Shown: positions 8,303-15,330 of the stretch, piece after piece | Position numbering within the stretch: position 1 is the first letter of the stretch | Layout of the letters: each line of letters starts with the position of its first letter | Assembly: GCF_016593235.1 (NCBI RefSeq) | Contig: NZ_AP023065.1 | Location: 930,001 to 994,000 of the forward strand | Direction: 5' to 3' | DNA from: Nitratiruptor sp. YY09-18 | GTDB lineage: Bacteria > Campylobacterota > Campylobacteria > Campylobacterales > Nitratiruptoraceae | DNA length: 64,000 bases | Made by a program: the position numbers and the translations under genes | The notes under the pieces: generated by a model | What the model was told of the DNA's origin: nothing | The model's input: the letters and a program-made list of their open reading frames with translations, nothing else | Database searches by the model: none

Positions 8303-9149
8303 CTATCAATCTTTTATTGAGTCTAGGAATAAAAAAGCTTTTCGCAACACCTGTGATAGTAAGATAGGCTCTTTTGGGAACACCCAAAGGCATTTTTGCC
8401 GGTATACCCATATAGGTTTTGGTTTTAAAGAGATCTTTTTGTGGAAAAGTTGGCTCAGTACATCCAAAACATGGAGTACCAGACCTTGTTTTAGAGTTGA
8501 TTTCATTCCACAAAATTGTATTGCAGCTTCCATGAGTATATGGCCCTTGGCAGCCCTGCTCGTAAAAGAGACACCCCTCTTTTAGTCCAAAACCTTTCGC
8601 ATCGACCTTCCATTCAAAATACTCATTGCGAGTACATCCACTATGAACAGTTACTGCAAAGAGCTCTTTTGGCCTATGCAAATCATCTAAATGCATCGTA
8701 TCACTCTCTAATCCAAAAGCTATCCACTCTGGATTTGCAGGACATCCTGGAATATTAATAGTTTTGTGGGAAAACTGATCATACAGTTTGCTCTTTTTCT
8801 CTTTATCGAACAAAACACCTGTAATCTCTTGGTCATACTCTTTGAATATTCCTCCATAGACTGCACAGCTACCTACTACTACAACTCTCTTAGCCCTCTG
8901 TGCCAAAACCATAAAAAGATCAAACAGATCGGTATCTGCTTTTGGCCACCCTCTTCTCAAGCCCCCTTCAACCACCAAAATATCAGGATTTGCATCAGGT
9001 AACTGCTCGAGAGTCAAAAGTGAGGGAAGTAGAGGATGGTAGAGGATCTCAAAAGTTTGTAAAAATGAGGAGAGTGTTGGAAGATTGAGAAAAGAGTGAC
9101 TATTTCCATTACACGTAACTCCTTGAAGCCAAACTAATCTATTCTTCAT
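8292..9149 (-). CDS. hupS: Small Fe-S subunit of the second [NiFe] hydrogenase (group 2-like)
   Basis: A 285-residue small subunit partner of the large subunit just downstream. The start is the ATG at 9149 (MKNRLVWLQGVTC), since small subunits begin just before the first cluster motif. A frame open to 9191 would run 53 bases into the TetR gene. There is no Tat signal and no membrane anchor, so it is cytoplasmic. The proximal motif is TCNGNSHSF (Cys13, Asn16), again with Asn for the second Cys. Other ligands are GSCAVYGG, PGCPANP, HSGC, EGCLFYEQGC, GSCN, TPCFGC. The Asn is shared with HydA. It overlaps the TetR gene by 11 bases and sits in one transcription unit with it. Confidence 0.87.
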   Translation of the reverse strand: MKNRLVWLQGVTCNGNSHSFLNLPTLSSFLQTFEILYHPLLPSLLTLEQLPDANPDILVVEGGLRRGWPKADTDLFDLFMVLAQRAKRVVVVGSCAVYGGIFKEYDQEITGVLFDKEKKSKLYDQFSHKTINIPGCPANPEWIAFGLESDTMHLDDLHRPKELFAVTVHSGCTRNEYFEWKVDAKGFGLKEGCLFYEQGCQGPYTHGSCNTILWNEINSKTRSGTPCFGCTEPTFPQKDLFKTKTYMGIPAKMPLGVPKRAYLTITGVAKSFFIPRLNKRLIDED

Positions 9150-9735
9150 TTTTAAGTGCTCTATATATATTCTCACTAATATCTTGGACATAAAACTCTA
9201 TATCATTAGGAAGCATTCCCTCCCCCATCAAAAAAACCATACCACCCAAATACCCCATAAAGAGTCCAAAAGCACTGAAAAAATCTTGATCACGCAGTTC
9301 ACCACTCCTTACTCCCTCTTCAAAGAAAATCATAATCTCTGTTACAAAGGGACTAACACAAATCATACCCTCGCAACCATGTTTAAAAACTTCCCTATTC
9401 GCAAGGTATACACGCAAAAAATACTCTATCATTTCTGGCTTCTCTTTTGCAGTTTTAAAGTAAAAAGAAACAATTTTTTTAATTTTCTCTCTTGCTGAAA
9501 GTGGCATCATATTTATATGACGTATCTCCTCTCCTAAAACTTTTGATATATAGAGTATAAGCTCTTTTGCAAGGGCATCTTTAGAAGTAAAGTAGTTATA
9601 GAGATTTCCAACACTCATATCAAGAGCTTTAGCGATATCAGCTATTGTTACCTCAAAAAAACCCTCTTTACTAAAGAGTTTCAAAGCTTCATTCATAATC
9701 TGTTTCTTCTTTTCCTCTTTATTAATTTTTGCCAA
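9139..9735 (-). CDS. TetR/AcrR-family transcriptional regulator
   Basis: A 198-residue regulator with an N-terminal TetR helix-turn-helix at about residues 10-55 (EALKLFSKEGFFEVTIADIA, then MSVGNLYNYFTSKDALAKEL). A divergent helical ligand domain follows. Start is TTG at 9735 behind AAGGAG, one base after the methyltransferase stop. It overlaps the start of the cytoplasmic hydrogenase small subunit by 11 bases, so the two are co-translated. The position suggests it controls this operon, possibly autoregulating it in response to a small ligand, but no operator could be assigned. Confidence 0.88.
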   Translation of the reverse strand: MAKINKEEKKKQIMNEALKLFSKEGFFEVTIADIAKALDMSVGNLYNYFTSKDALAKELILYISKVLGEEIRHINMMPLSAREKIKKIVSFYFKTAKEKPEMIEYFLRVYLANREVFKHGCEGMICVSPFVTEIMIFFEEGVRSGELRDQDFFSAFGLFMGYLGGMVFLMGEGMLPNDIEFYVQDISENIYRALKNEE

Positions 9736-9736
9736 A

Positions 9737-10252
9737 CTATCGCTCCTTTCTCCCTACCAAAATAGCTTTTGCATTTTTATCGAGATTATAATAGACAATT
9801 TCAAGTTTATTATATAACTCTAATAGTTCATTTTTCTTTGCAGTATATGTAGGATTCATTGAAGACTTATATGTAAACACTTTCGATATGAAGATACCTC
9901 TAGGTCTTAATGCTAAAAATATATTCTCAAAAATTGAGCGCTCAAAAAAATTGATATTGAGTATAAGGTCATAACGATTCTTGCCAAAATCAAAACTTGC
10001 AATATCTTGGCAAAAGGGAGTGATGCCAGGATACTCTTTAAGAGGTGCAAGTGCCACATCAGATATATCCACAGCATCAACTGTAAAGCCTCTAGAAGCT
10101 AGAAAAATTGCATTTCCTCCTCTTCCGCATGCAATATCCAATGCCCTACCCTTGGGCACTAAATCGTAAAATCTTACTACATCTGGATCTGCAAGAGGTT
10201 CGTGCTTCATTTGTGCATACTTTGTATTCCACTTATTTTTGATTGAGGGCAT
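9737..10252 (-). CDS. Class I SAM-dependent methyltransferase (TehB-like)
   Basis: A 171-residue Rossmann-fold methyltransferase. Motif I is ALDIACGRGGNAIFLASRG at about 38-56, with the acidic residue of motif II in VDAVDISD. FDFGKNRYDLILNINFFERSIF is in the motif IV region and RPRGIFISKVFTY in the post-motif strand. The closest general type is the TehB/thiopurine-like small-molecule methyltransferase. The substrate is unknown. It overlaps the upstream gene by 20 bases and abuts the TetR gene, so it is the middle gene of a three-gene lead-in to the cytoplasmic hydrogenase. Confidence 0.82.
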   Translation of the reverse strand: MPSIKNKWNTKYAQMKHEPLADPDVVRFYDLVPKGRALDIACGRGGNAIFLASRGFTVDAVDISDVALAPLKEYPGITPFCQDIASFDFGKNRYDLILNINFFERSIFENIFLALRPRGIFISKVFTYKSSMNPTYTAKKNELLELYNKLEIVYYNLDKNAKAILVGRKER

Positions 10253-10634
10253 CTACCAAATCCCTATAATTTTCAACGTGAAAAAAACTCTTTTCCAGTC
10301 TCCATCGTAATACAAACTCGACAATTTTTTTTATAAGTGATGGATCAAGATTTTCAGCTCTACCAAAATAGCGAAGACTGCTATTTTTGCCATTTTTGAT
10401 TGCAATAATTTGAGCATAGCGATTTGGTTGAGGTTGTGCGAGCTGTTCTTTTTGCAATGAAATCCCCATGAGATTCATAGCCTGAAAACCAAAGAGATCT
10501 TCCCATGCTACCTTTTGATCAATTTCAAGCTCTTTGAATAGCTCTTGAAGTTTAGCAATATTCTCTTTTCTCAGTTTCTCTAAGCTTACAAACTCTTGTA
10601 AAAGTGATTCGAGTCTTCTTAGTTTTTCGCTCAT
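10233..10634 (-). CDS. Uncharacterised protein with N-terminal coiled coil
   Basis: I do not recognise the family. The 133-residue protein starts with about 45 residues of heptad-like Leu/Lys/Glu sequence (LRRLESLLQEFVSLEKL), predicted to be helical or coiled. A compact C-terminal part follows, with basic and aromatic residues (RYFGRAENLD, FVLRWRLEKSFFHVENYRDL). There is no membrane segment, signal or Cys motif. The second of two ATGs (10634) is six bases after GGA and is preferred over the ATG at 10640. It is the first gene of the minus-strand hydrogenase unit and is divergent from murA. Confidence 0.6.
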   Translation of the reverse strand: MSEKLRRLESLLQEFVSLEKLRKENIAKLQELFKELEIDQKVAWEDLFGFQAMNLMGISLQKEQLAQPQPNRYAQIIAIKNGKNSSLRYFGRAENLDPSLIKKIVEFVLRWRLEKSFFHVENYRDLVDALNQK

Positions 10635-10640
10635 TATCAT

Positions 10641-10701
10641 TCCAAAATATTAATTAATATCAATACTCATTGTAGTATAATTTTGCTAAAAAAGGATTGA
10701 G
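10641..10701 (+). promoter_or_regulatory. Divergent spacer with murA promoter and AT palindrome
   Basis: A TATAAT -10 box for murA lies at 10676-10681 (preceded by TGTAG), about 20 bases before the ATG, with AAAGGA as the ribosome site. No good -35 is seen. A 14-base perfect palindrome, ATATTAATTAATAT, occupies 10647-10660 between the two divergent starts. It could be a regulator site for either gene or simply an AT-rich promoter element. Confidence 0.5.
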
Positions 10702-11964
10702 ATGGATTTTTTGCGTATTGTTGGTGGCAAGAGACTGCATGGAGATGTTGCAATCTCTGGTGCAAAAAATGCAGCATTGCCGCTAATAGCATCCTCCATT
10801 CTCTCCAAAAGAGTACTTACAATAGATAATCTTCCCCATGTAAAAGATATCAAGACACTCCTCAAACTACTCCAACATCTTGGCGCAAACTATAAACTTA
10901 TAGATAATAAAGCGCATATAGATACATCAATGATAAACTCTACAACTGCTACATACGATATAGTGCGTACAATGCGTGCTTCAATTCTCGTACTTGGCCC
11001 ACTCCTCGCTCGTTTTGGGCATTGTGAAGTGAGCCTGCCTGGTGGGTGCGCAATCGGCGAAAGACCTATTGATCTGCACCTCAAGGCTCTCCAACAAATG
11101 GGTGCACAGATTAATATTGAAAGTGGCTATGTAGTTGCCAAAGCTCCACAAGGGTTGAGGGGTGCTACTATAATATTTGACAAAATCACTGTTACTGGAA
11201 CAGAAAATATTCTTATGGCTGCTGCCTTGGCTAAAGGTACCACTACTATAATCAATGCAGCAAAAGAGCCTGAAGTTGTGCAACTTTGTGAAGTTTTGCA
11301 AGATAGTGGTGTTGAGATCGAAGGAATCGGCACTGATGAGATCAAAATCACAGGAACTGAGAGAGAACTGCTCAACATGAAAGATTTTAGTGTCATTCCT
11401 GATCGTATAGAAGCTGGTACATATCTTTGTGCCGGTGCTATTACTAATTCAAAAATTAAGATCAAAAATGTCATTCCTCAACACCTTGAAGCTATTTTGG
11501 TTAAATTGCAGCAGATGGGATTTGAGATTGATATAGATAATAGCTCAATCACTATCCACCCAGCTTCAAAAATCTCACCTATTGAGATAGTTACATCAGA
11601 ATATCCAGGATTTCCAACAGATATGCAAGCCCAATTCATGGCTCTAGCTCTTATGGCAGAAGGTGCTTCGATCATTGAAGAGAGGCTCTTTGAGAATAGA
11701 TTTATGCATGCGAGTGAACTGAGGCGATTTGGAGCAAAAATTCAGCTCAAAGGAAATATCGCAACTGTCTTTGGGCCCACTAAGCTCAATGGGGCTGATG
11801 TTATGGCTACAGATTTGAGAGCAAGTAGTGCACTCGTACTAGCTGCTCTAGCAGCCGATGGCACTAGCAATGTGCATAGAATCTATCATCTAGATAGAGG
11901 TTATGAGAATCTCGAAGAGAAGCTTCAAGCTCTTGGAGCCTCTGTTGAGAGGCTCCAAGAGTAA
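10702..11964 (+). CDS. murA: MurA, UDP-N-acetylglucosamine 1-carboxyvinyltransferase
   Basis: MurA transfers enolpyruvate from PEP to UDP-GlcNAc, the first committed step of peptidoglycan synthesis in the cytoplasm. The 420-residue protein has the family N-terminus ([22 protein letters not shown], with Lys22). The active-site loop is [15 protein letters not shown], with Cys116, the residue attacked by fosfomycin. [12 protein letters not shown] and the C-terminal [13 protein letters not shown] with [13 protein letters not shown] complete the fold. Length and motifs are normal. It is convergent with hspR, and the two stop codons are directly adjacent. Confidence 0.98.
   Translation: MDFLRIVGGKRLHGDVAISGAKNAALPLIASSILSKRVLTIDNLPHVKDIKTLLKLLQHLGANYKLIDNKAHIDTSMINSTTATYDIVRTMRASILVLGPLLARFGHCEVSLPGGCAIGERPIDLHLKALQQMGAQINIESGYVVAKAPQGLRGATIIFDKITVTGTENILMAAALAKGTTTIINAAKEPEVVQLCEVLQDSGVEIEGIGTDEIKITGTERELLNMKDFSVIPDRIEAGTYLCAGAITNSKIKIKNVIPQHLEAILVKLQQMGFEIDIDNSSITIHPASKISPIEIVTSEYPGFPTDMQAQFMALALMAEGASIIEERLFENRFMHASELRRFGAKIQLKGNIATVFGPTKLNGADVMATDLRASSALVLAALAADGTSNVHRIYHLDRGYENLEEKLQALGASVERLQE
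11930..11961. terminator. Hairpin inside the murA coding end, likely bidirectional terminator
   Basis: A perfect 13-base inverted repeat, CTCTTGGAGCCTC then a 6-base loop (TGTTGA) then GAGGCTCCAAGAG, lies entirely within the last codons of murA and ends three bases before its stop codon finishes. The convergent hspR gene stops at 11965, so no intergenic space exists. The stem is stable enough to stop transcription in either direction, though there is only a weak T-rich run after it. Confidence 0.65.
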
Positions 11965-12348
11965 CTACTCTTTATCTTCAAAAATTATAATTTCAGTATT
12001 AAAATCTTTCTTCACCACCGCTCTACTTTTTGGGACAGTCTGTCCCTCTTCATACTCTTTAATGATCTCTTTGAGGTGCTCCAACTCCTTCTCCATCTCT
12101 TCCATCTGCTCTTTAAGACGCAAAATGATATCTACACCAGCAAGGTTCACACCAAGCTCTCTTGTAAGGCGCAAAATCATTTTGATCCTGTCTATATCTT
12201 TTTGTGAATAGAGGCGTGTCTTTCCTTGTGTACGAGATGGAGAGATGAGCCCTTCTCTCTCATATTGACGCAAAGTTTGTGGATGAATATTTAATACTTT
12301 CGCTACAACACTTATCAAATAGACCGGTTCATCATAAGCATGCATCAT
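11965..12348 (-). CDS. hspR: HspR, MerR-family heat-shock repressor
   Basis: A 127-residue MerR-type winged-helix protein that represses chaperone operons by binding HAIR inverted repeats, usually with a chaperone as co-repressor. The DNA-binding part is residues 8-75 ([20 protein letters not shown], then [20 protein letters not shown]). A coiled coil ([19 protein letters not shown]) and a short acidic tail follow. It overlaps the cbpA stop by 4 bases, giving the cbpA-hspR order known from Helicobacter and Campylobacter. A HAIR-like site lies over the operon promoter upstream of cbpA, which points to autoregulation. Confidence 0.94.
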   Translation of the reverse strand: MMHAYDEPVYLISVVAKVLNIHPQTLRQYEREGLISPSRTQGKTRLYSQKDIDRIKMILRLTRELGVNLAGVDIILRLKEQMEEMEKELEHLKEIIKEYEEGQTVPKSRAVVKKDFNTEIIIFEDKE

Positions 12349-13241
12349 TCACCTCCAGGAAGTTTTTCTTCCATCATTTTTGCAAGCTCTGGATCAAGCT
12401 CTTCTACTTTTGGCAGTATAATGTTTGCCTCTAAGTATAGATCGCCTTTTTGTTTGGTTTTTCTATCAATAGCACCCATTCCTTTGACGCGAAACTTCTG
12501 TCCGCATTTTGTATTTTTAGGAACTTTGAGTGTTACCTCTTTTTCTAGTGTTTTGACTTTTACTTTTCCACCAAACATTGCGATCTTAAGTGGTATATCG
12601 ATCTTTTTATAAAGATCATTACCTACTCTTGTATACTCTGGATCTGGAGCTACTTCTACTTTGAGAAGTAGGTCTCCTCGCATATTCTTATAGGCTTTCC
12701 CTTTACCTCTTATGCGAAGAGTATCTCCATTTTTTACACCAGCTGGGATACGCACATCGAAAGTTTCACCATTTATAGTAAGTGAATGGGTACCTCCAAG
12801 TATTGCTGTACGAAATGGTATAGTAATCTTTGCATGGAGATCGAGATCAGGATGAGCAAATTCTTCAAATCCGCCAAATCCTCCAGATCTAAACCCTCCA
12901 GAGCTAAATCCAGAACTACTAAAGCCGCCAAATCCTCCACCACCAAAGATAGAGCGCAATATCTCATCTAAATCGACGCCACCTTGAAAGTTTTGTTGTG
13001 CAAAATCGTGGAAATTTTGGCCACCAAACATACTATCGCCATATTGATCATACTGCTTACGCTTCTCCGGATCACTCAAAATCTCATAAGCAGCATTTAT
13101 CTCTTTAAATTTTTCTTCACATTCTGGCTCTTTACATATATCTGGATGGTATTTACGAGCTAGTTTTCTATATGCTTTTTTAATCTCATCAGCACTCGCA
13201 CTGGGACTTACACCCAAAGTCTCATATAGGCTCTTACTCAA
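12345..13241 (-). CDS. cbpA: CbpA, DnaJ-family co-chaperone without zinc finger
   Basis: A 298-residue J-domain protein that stimulates DnaK ATPase. The J domain covers residues 3-70 with HPD at 32-34. A Gly/Phe-rich linker (about 90-125, with [11 protein letters not shown] repeats) follows, then two C-terminal beta-barrel substrate domains ([29 protein letters not shown]). The CxxCxGxG zinc fingers of DnaJ are absent, so it is CbpA-type. The start is TTG at 13241, with GGGAGG five bases upstream. It leads the cbpA-hspR operon and is expected to be heat-induced. Confidence 0.94.
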   Translation of the reverse strand: MSKSLYETLGVSPSASADEIKKAYRKLARKYHPDICKEPECEEKFKEINAAYEILSDPEKRKQYDQYGDSMFGGQNFHDFAQQNFQGGVDLDEILRSIFGGGGFGGFSSSGFSSGGFRSGGFGGFEEFAHPDLDLHAKITIPFRTAILGGTHSLTINGETFDVRIPAGVKNGDTLRIRGKGKAYKNMRGDLLLKVEVAPDPEYTRVGNDLYKKIDIPLKIAMFGGKVKVKTLEKEVTLKVPKNTKCGQKFRVKGMGAIDRKTKQKGDLYLEANIILPKVEELDPELAKMMEEKLPGGE

Positions 13242-13268
13242 TTGAACCCTCCCTACTTTTTTAGTCCG

Positions 13269-13297
13269 ATTATACCAAATACTTTAGTCTATGTCAA
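13269..13297 (-). promoter_or_regulatory. Consensus sigma-70 promoter of cbpA-hspR
   Basis: On the minus strand TTGACA (13292-13297) and TATAAT (13269-13274) are separated by exactly 17 bases, a perfect match to the housekeeping consensus. The -10 box lies 27 bases before the cbpA TTG. Such a strong promoter fits a repressor-controlled heat-shock operon. Confidence 0.85.
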
Positions 13298-13302
13298 TCA
13301 AC
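13282..13302. promoter_or_regulatory. HAIR-like HspR operator overlapping the cbpA -35 box
   Basis: The plus strand reads CTTTAGT, seven bases, then AATCAAC. The HAIR consensus is CTTGAGT-N7-ACTCAAG; the half-sites match at 6 of 7 and 5 of 7 positions with the right spacing. The site covers the -35 hexamer, so bound HspR would block RNA polymerase. This assignment is by pattern and position only. Confidence 0.65.
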
Positions 13303-13326
13303 TTCCATTATATTTACATAATCAAT

Positions 13327-13692
13327 TTATTTAAATTTACTCATACATTGTAAGATACATGCTAAGGCATCAAGACGATTATGAGGAGGGATCTGGGCGA
13401 AATAGCGCATCAATATATCGATCTCTGATTGCGAAAGAGGAATTTGCGATGGGGTAGCTACTTGTTGATTAGTAGGATGAGAAGGTTGAGGTATCTCGTG
13501 GAGCCAAGAGGGATTAATATCAAATAGTTCAATAAGTTTTTGCTCAATTTGAGGATTAAAACGCTTCTGCTTTCCCCTTTCAACATCACTGACCATCTGC
13601 TTATGTACCCCAAGCTTTCTCGCTAACTCACTTTGAGAAAGACCAAATTTTTGACGCAACTCCCTAATCTTTTGCCCATAAGAAAATGACAT
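13327..13692 (-). CDS. XRE-family helix-turn-helix regulator
   Basis: A 121-residue protein with a Cro/CI-type HTH at about residues 5-62 (IRELRQKFGLSQSELARKLG, then VHKQMVSDVERGKQ), like phage repressors and antitoxins. A Pro/Gln-rich linker and a short helical C-terminal domain (SEIDILMRYFAQIP, LDALACILQCM) follow, perhaps for dimerisation. It is divergent from the dynamin-like GTPase, and the spacer holds several palindromes with a shared half-site. Its ribosome site AAAGGAT lies inside one arm-loop of a palindrome that includes the ATG, suggesting autoregulation. The target is not known; the GTPase is the obvious candidate. Confidence 0.85.
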   Translation of the reverse strand: MSFSYGQKIRELRQKFGLSQSELARKLGVHKQMVSDVERGKQKRFNPQIEQKLIELFDINPSWLHEIPQPSHPTNQQVATPSQIPLSQSEIDILMRYFAQIPPHNRLDALACILQCMSKFK

Positions 13693-13720
13693 TTCTTATC
13701 CTTTCATCATGATAAGAAAT
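13691..13720. promoter_or_regulatory. Palindrome 1 (XRE start region)
   Basis: A perfect 10-base inverted repeat, ATTTCTTATC, ten bases, then GATAAGAAAT. It spans the XRE start codon, its ribosome site and the edge of its -10 box. It could act as a DNA operator or as an mRNA hairpin that hides the ribosome site. Confidence 0.65.
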
Positions 13721-13748
13721 TATACTATAAGATATTTACAATTGTCAA
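13719..13748 (-). promoter_or_regulatory. Consensus promoter of the XRE regulator
   Basis: On the minus strand TTGACA (13743-13748) is followed 18 bases later by TATAAT (13719-13724), 27 bases before the ATG. The -10 box touches one arm of the palindrome at 13691-13720, and the -35 lies between TTACA and TGTAA half-sites (13736-13755). A repressor binding these palindromes would shut the promoter. Confidence 0.75.
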
Positions 13749-13751
13749 ACT

Positions 13752-13775
13752 GTAAGAATTTTACAATATTCTTAC
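13752..13775. promoter_or_regulatory. Palindrome 2
   Basis: A perfect 8-base inverted repeat, GTAAGAAT, eight bases, then ATTCTTAC. It is just upstream of the XRE -35 box and shares the TAAGA core with palindromes 1 and 4. A further TTCTTAC copy follows nine bases on at 13778-13784. Confidence 0.55.
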
Positions 13776-13821
13776 TTTTCTTACATTTTCAAGGCAAGAA
13801 ATAGGGAACTTGTTAAATCTT

Positions 13822-13841
13822 ATTGACTATACGCGGTCAAT
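13822..13841. promoter_or_regulatory. Palindrome 3
   Basis: A 6-base inverted repeat, ATTGAC, eight bases (TATACGCG), then GTCAAT. It lies in the middle of the XRE-GTPase spacer and has a different core from its neighbours, so it may bind another protein or be chance. Confidence 0.35.
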
Positions 13842-13844
13842 GTC

Positions 13845-13877
13845 AGATATAGTAAGATATATAATCTTACTATATCT
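13845..13877. promoter_or_regulatory. Palindrome 4, long
   Basis: A perfect 14-base inverted repeat, AGATATAGTAAGAT, five bases (ATATA), then ATCTTACTATATCT. It carries the same GTAAGA core and lies about 67 bases before the GTPase promoter -10. It could be a strong operator or a terminator-like stem for transcripts crossing the spacer. Confidence 0.6.
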
Positions 13878-13943
13878 TATTTTCTTGCGTACGGAATTCT
13901 TTTCTTGTTTAGTTTCTTATAACTATAAAAATTTCATTTTTGC

Positions 13944-13949
13944 TATACT
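13944..13949 (+). promoter_or_regulatory. Extended -10 promoter of the dynamin-like gene
   Basis: TGCTATACT provides a TATACT -10 hexamer with an upstream TGn extension, 19 bases before the ATG. No -35 match is visible. A clear AAGGAG ribosome site lies between this box and the start. Confidence 0.45.
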
Positions 13950-13968
13950 AAAAACAAAAAGGAGCTAT

Positions 13969-15330
13969 ATGACGCCCAAAGAGCGTTACAAAAAACTCAA
14001 AGAGCATCTCTTGGAAGAAAACCCTATTTTAGTAGAGGTTATCGATGAATATAAAACGCTTGATACTATTGCTAGAGAAATCGGTCTCCTTACACAAAAT
14101 CAAACCTACACTGCTTCCATCTCTTGGTGGCCACTTATTGCAATTCTTGGAACCTTTAGTGCTGGAAAGTCAAGTTTTATTAATGAGTTTTTGGGCAAGA
14201 GAGTTCAAGAGACCGGCAATCAAGCTGTAGATGATAAATTTACTGTCATTTGTTACACAAAAAAAGATGATCTCGTTACTCTTCCTGGAGTCGCACTCGA
14301 TGCAGATCCAAGGTTTCCTTTTTACAATATTTCAAAAGAGATAGAAAAACTTGATCCAAACGAAAAAAATATCAATCGCTATTTGCAACTCAAAGCTGTC
14401 AATAGCGAAAATATCAAAGGCAAAATCCTTATCGACTCTCCTGGATTTGATGCTGATTTGCAAAGAGATGCAACACTTCGTATAACAAGACATATCATCG
14501 ATCTTAGCGACTTGATACTTATATTTTTCGATGCAAGGCATCCTGAACCTGGTGCAATGCGAGATACCCTTAACCATTTAGTGGAAGTTGCCAAAAACCA
14601 TGCAGACTCTGACAAAGTACTCTACATTCTCAACCAAATCGATACATGCTCCAAAGAAGATAACCTCGAAGAGATTATAGGAGCTTGGCAAAGAGCACTG
14701 AGCCAAAAGGGAATAGTAAGTGGTAAATTTTATGCAATCTACAATGAAACAGCAGCTTCTATAGAAAATCCTGCTCTTCAAGAGCGATTGAAAAAGAAAA
14801 AGGATCAAGATCTTGCTCAAATCAAAGAGAAAATGGATAAAGTCCTCATAGATAGAGCCTATAGAATAGTAAAAAATGTGGAATTTAGAGCTAAAGAGAT
14901 CCTCCAGCTTACTCCAAAACTCAGACAACTTCTCGTATCATTACGCAACAAAGTATTAGTAGCGGATCTAGTCTTTTTACTCATGATAGTATCTATCTTC
15001 ACTTGGATCAGCATACAAATACAAAATACAAATGTGTGGATGGGACTAATAATTACAGGAGTTATACTCTTTATTGCATTGCACTTTAAAGCCAAAAGTT
15101 TTATAGCACAAAAAATGGCAAAGAAGATTGAACCAAACGACTTGCGCCGAGCTTTTCTCAAACAATCACGCTGGTTTCGCTCTCTCTTTACAGCTCAACC
15201 ATTGAAAAAGAGAAAAAAGGAGCAGCTTGAAGAGCTGATCAACAACTCACAGCGATTCATCCAAAAACTCAACGATCAATTTATCTCTATGAAAAAAAAT
15301 CATGAAAATCAAGAAAATAGTTCTTTTTGA
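13969..15330 (+). CDS. Dynamin-like large GTPase, membrane-associated
   Basis: A 453-residue GTPase. The start is the ATG at 13969 behind AAGGAG; the open frame reaches further upstream but without a ribosome site. The P-loop is GTFSAGKSS at 61-69, with the dynamin-style FSAGKSSFIN. G3 is DSPGFDAD and G4 is NQID. A helical stalk follows, with two adjacent hydrophobic segments at about 335-380 (VADLVFLLMIVSIFTWISI, MGLIITGVILFIALHF) that could insert in the membrane. A basic helical tail ends the protein. Bacterial dynamin-like proteins act in membrane fusion, stress protection or phage defence and often come in pairs; this one is single. It is divergent from an XRE regulator and overlaps the convergent reductase gene by 22 bases. 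Confidence 0.85.
   Translation: MTPKERYKKLKEHLLEENPILVEVIDEYKTLDTIAREIGLLTQNQTYTASISWWPLIAILGTFSAGKSSFINEFLGKRVQETGNQAVDDKFTVICYTKKDDLVTLPGVALDADPRFPFYNISKEIEKLDPNEKNINRYLQLKAVNSENIKGKILIDSPGFDADLQRDATLRITRHIIDLSDLILIFFDARHPEPGAMRDTLNHLVEVAKNHADSDKVLYILNQIDTCSKEDNLEEIIGAWQRALSQKGIVSGKFYAIYNETAASIENPALQERLKKKKDQDLAQIKEKMDKVLIDRAYRIVKNVEFRAKEILQLTPKLRQLLVSLRNKVLVADLVFLLMIVSIFTWISIQIQNTNVWMGLIITGVILFIALHFKAKSFIAQKMAKKIEPNDLRRAFLKQSRWFRSLFTAQPLKKRKKEQLEELINNSQRFIQKLNDQFISMKKNHENQENSSF

Noticed and set aside
10620-10640. Fur-box-like sequence (TCATTATCATTCC) at the start of the coiled-coil gene
   Set aside because: Only one hexamer array half matches and it overlaps the start codons; too weak to call.
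13822-13841. A mobile-element or attachment-site origin for the short repeats in the XRE spacer
   Set aside because: No integrase, transposase or tRNA is nearby and the repeats are inverted operator-like pairs, not direct repeats flanking an insert.
13810-13968. Upstream extension of the dynamin-like reading frame
   Set aside because: It would run through the palindromes and the extended -10 box; the ATG at 13969 has a clear AAGGAG site and starts a typical helical N-terminus.
14578-14928. Minus-strand open frame inside the dynamin-like gene
   Set aside because: Antisense to the GTPase domain, no ribosome site, low-complexity hydrophobic translation.
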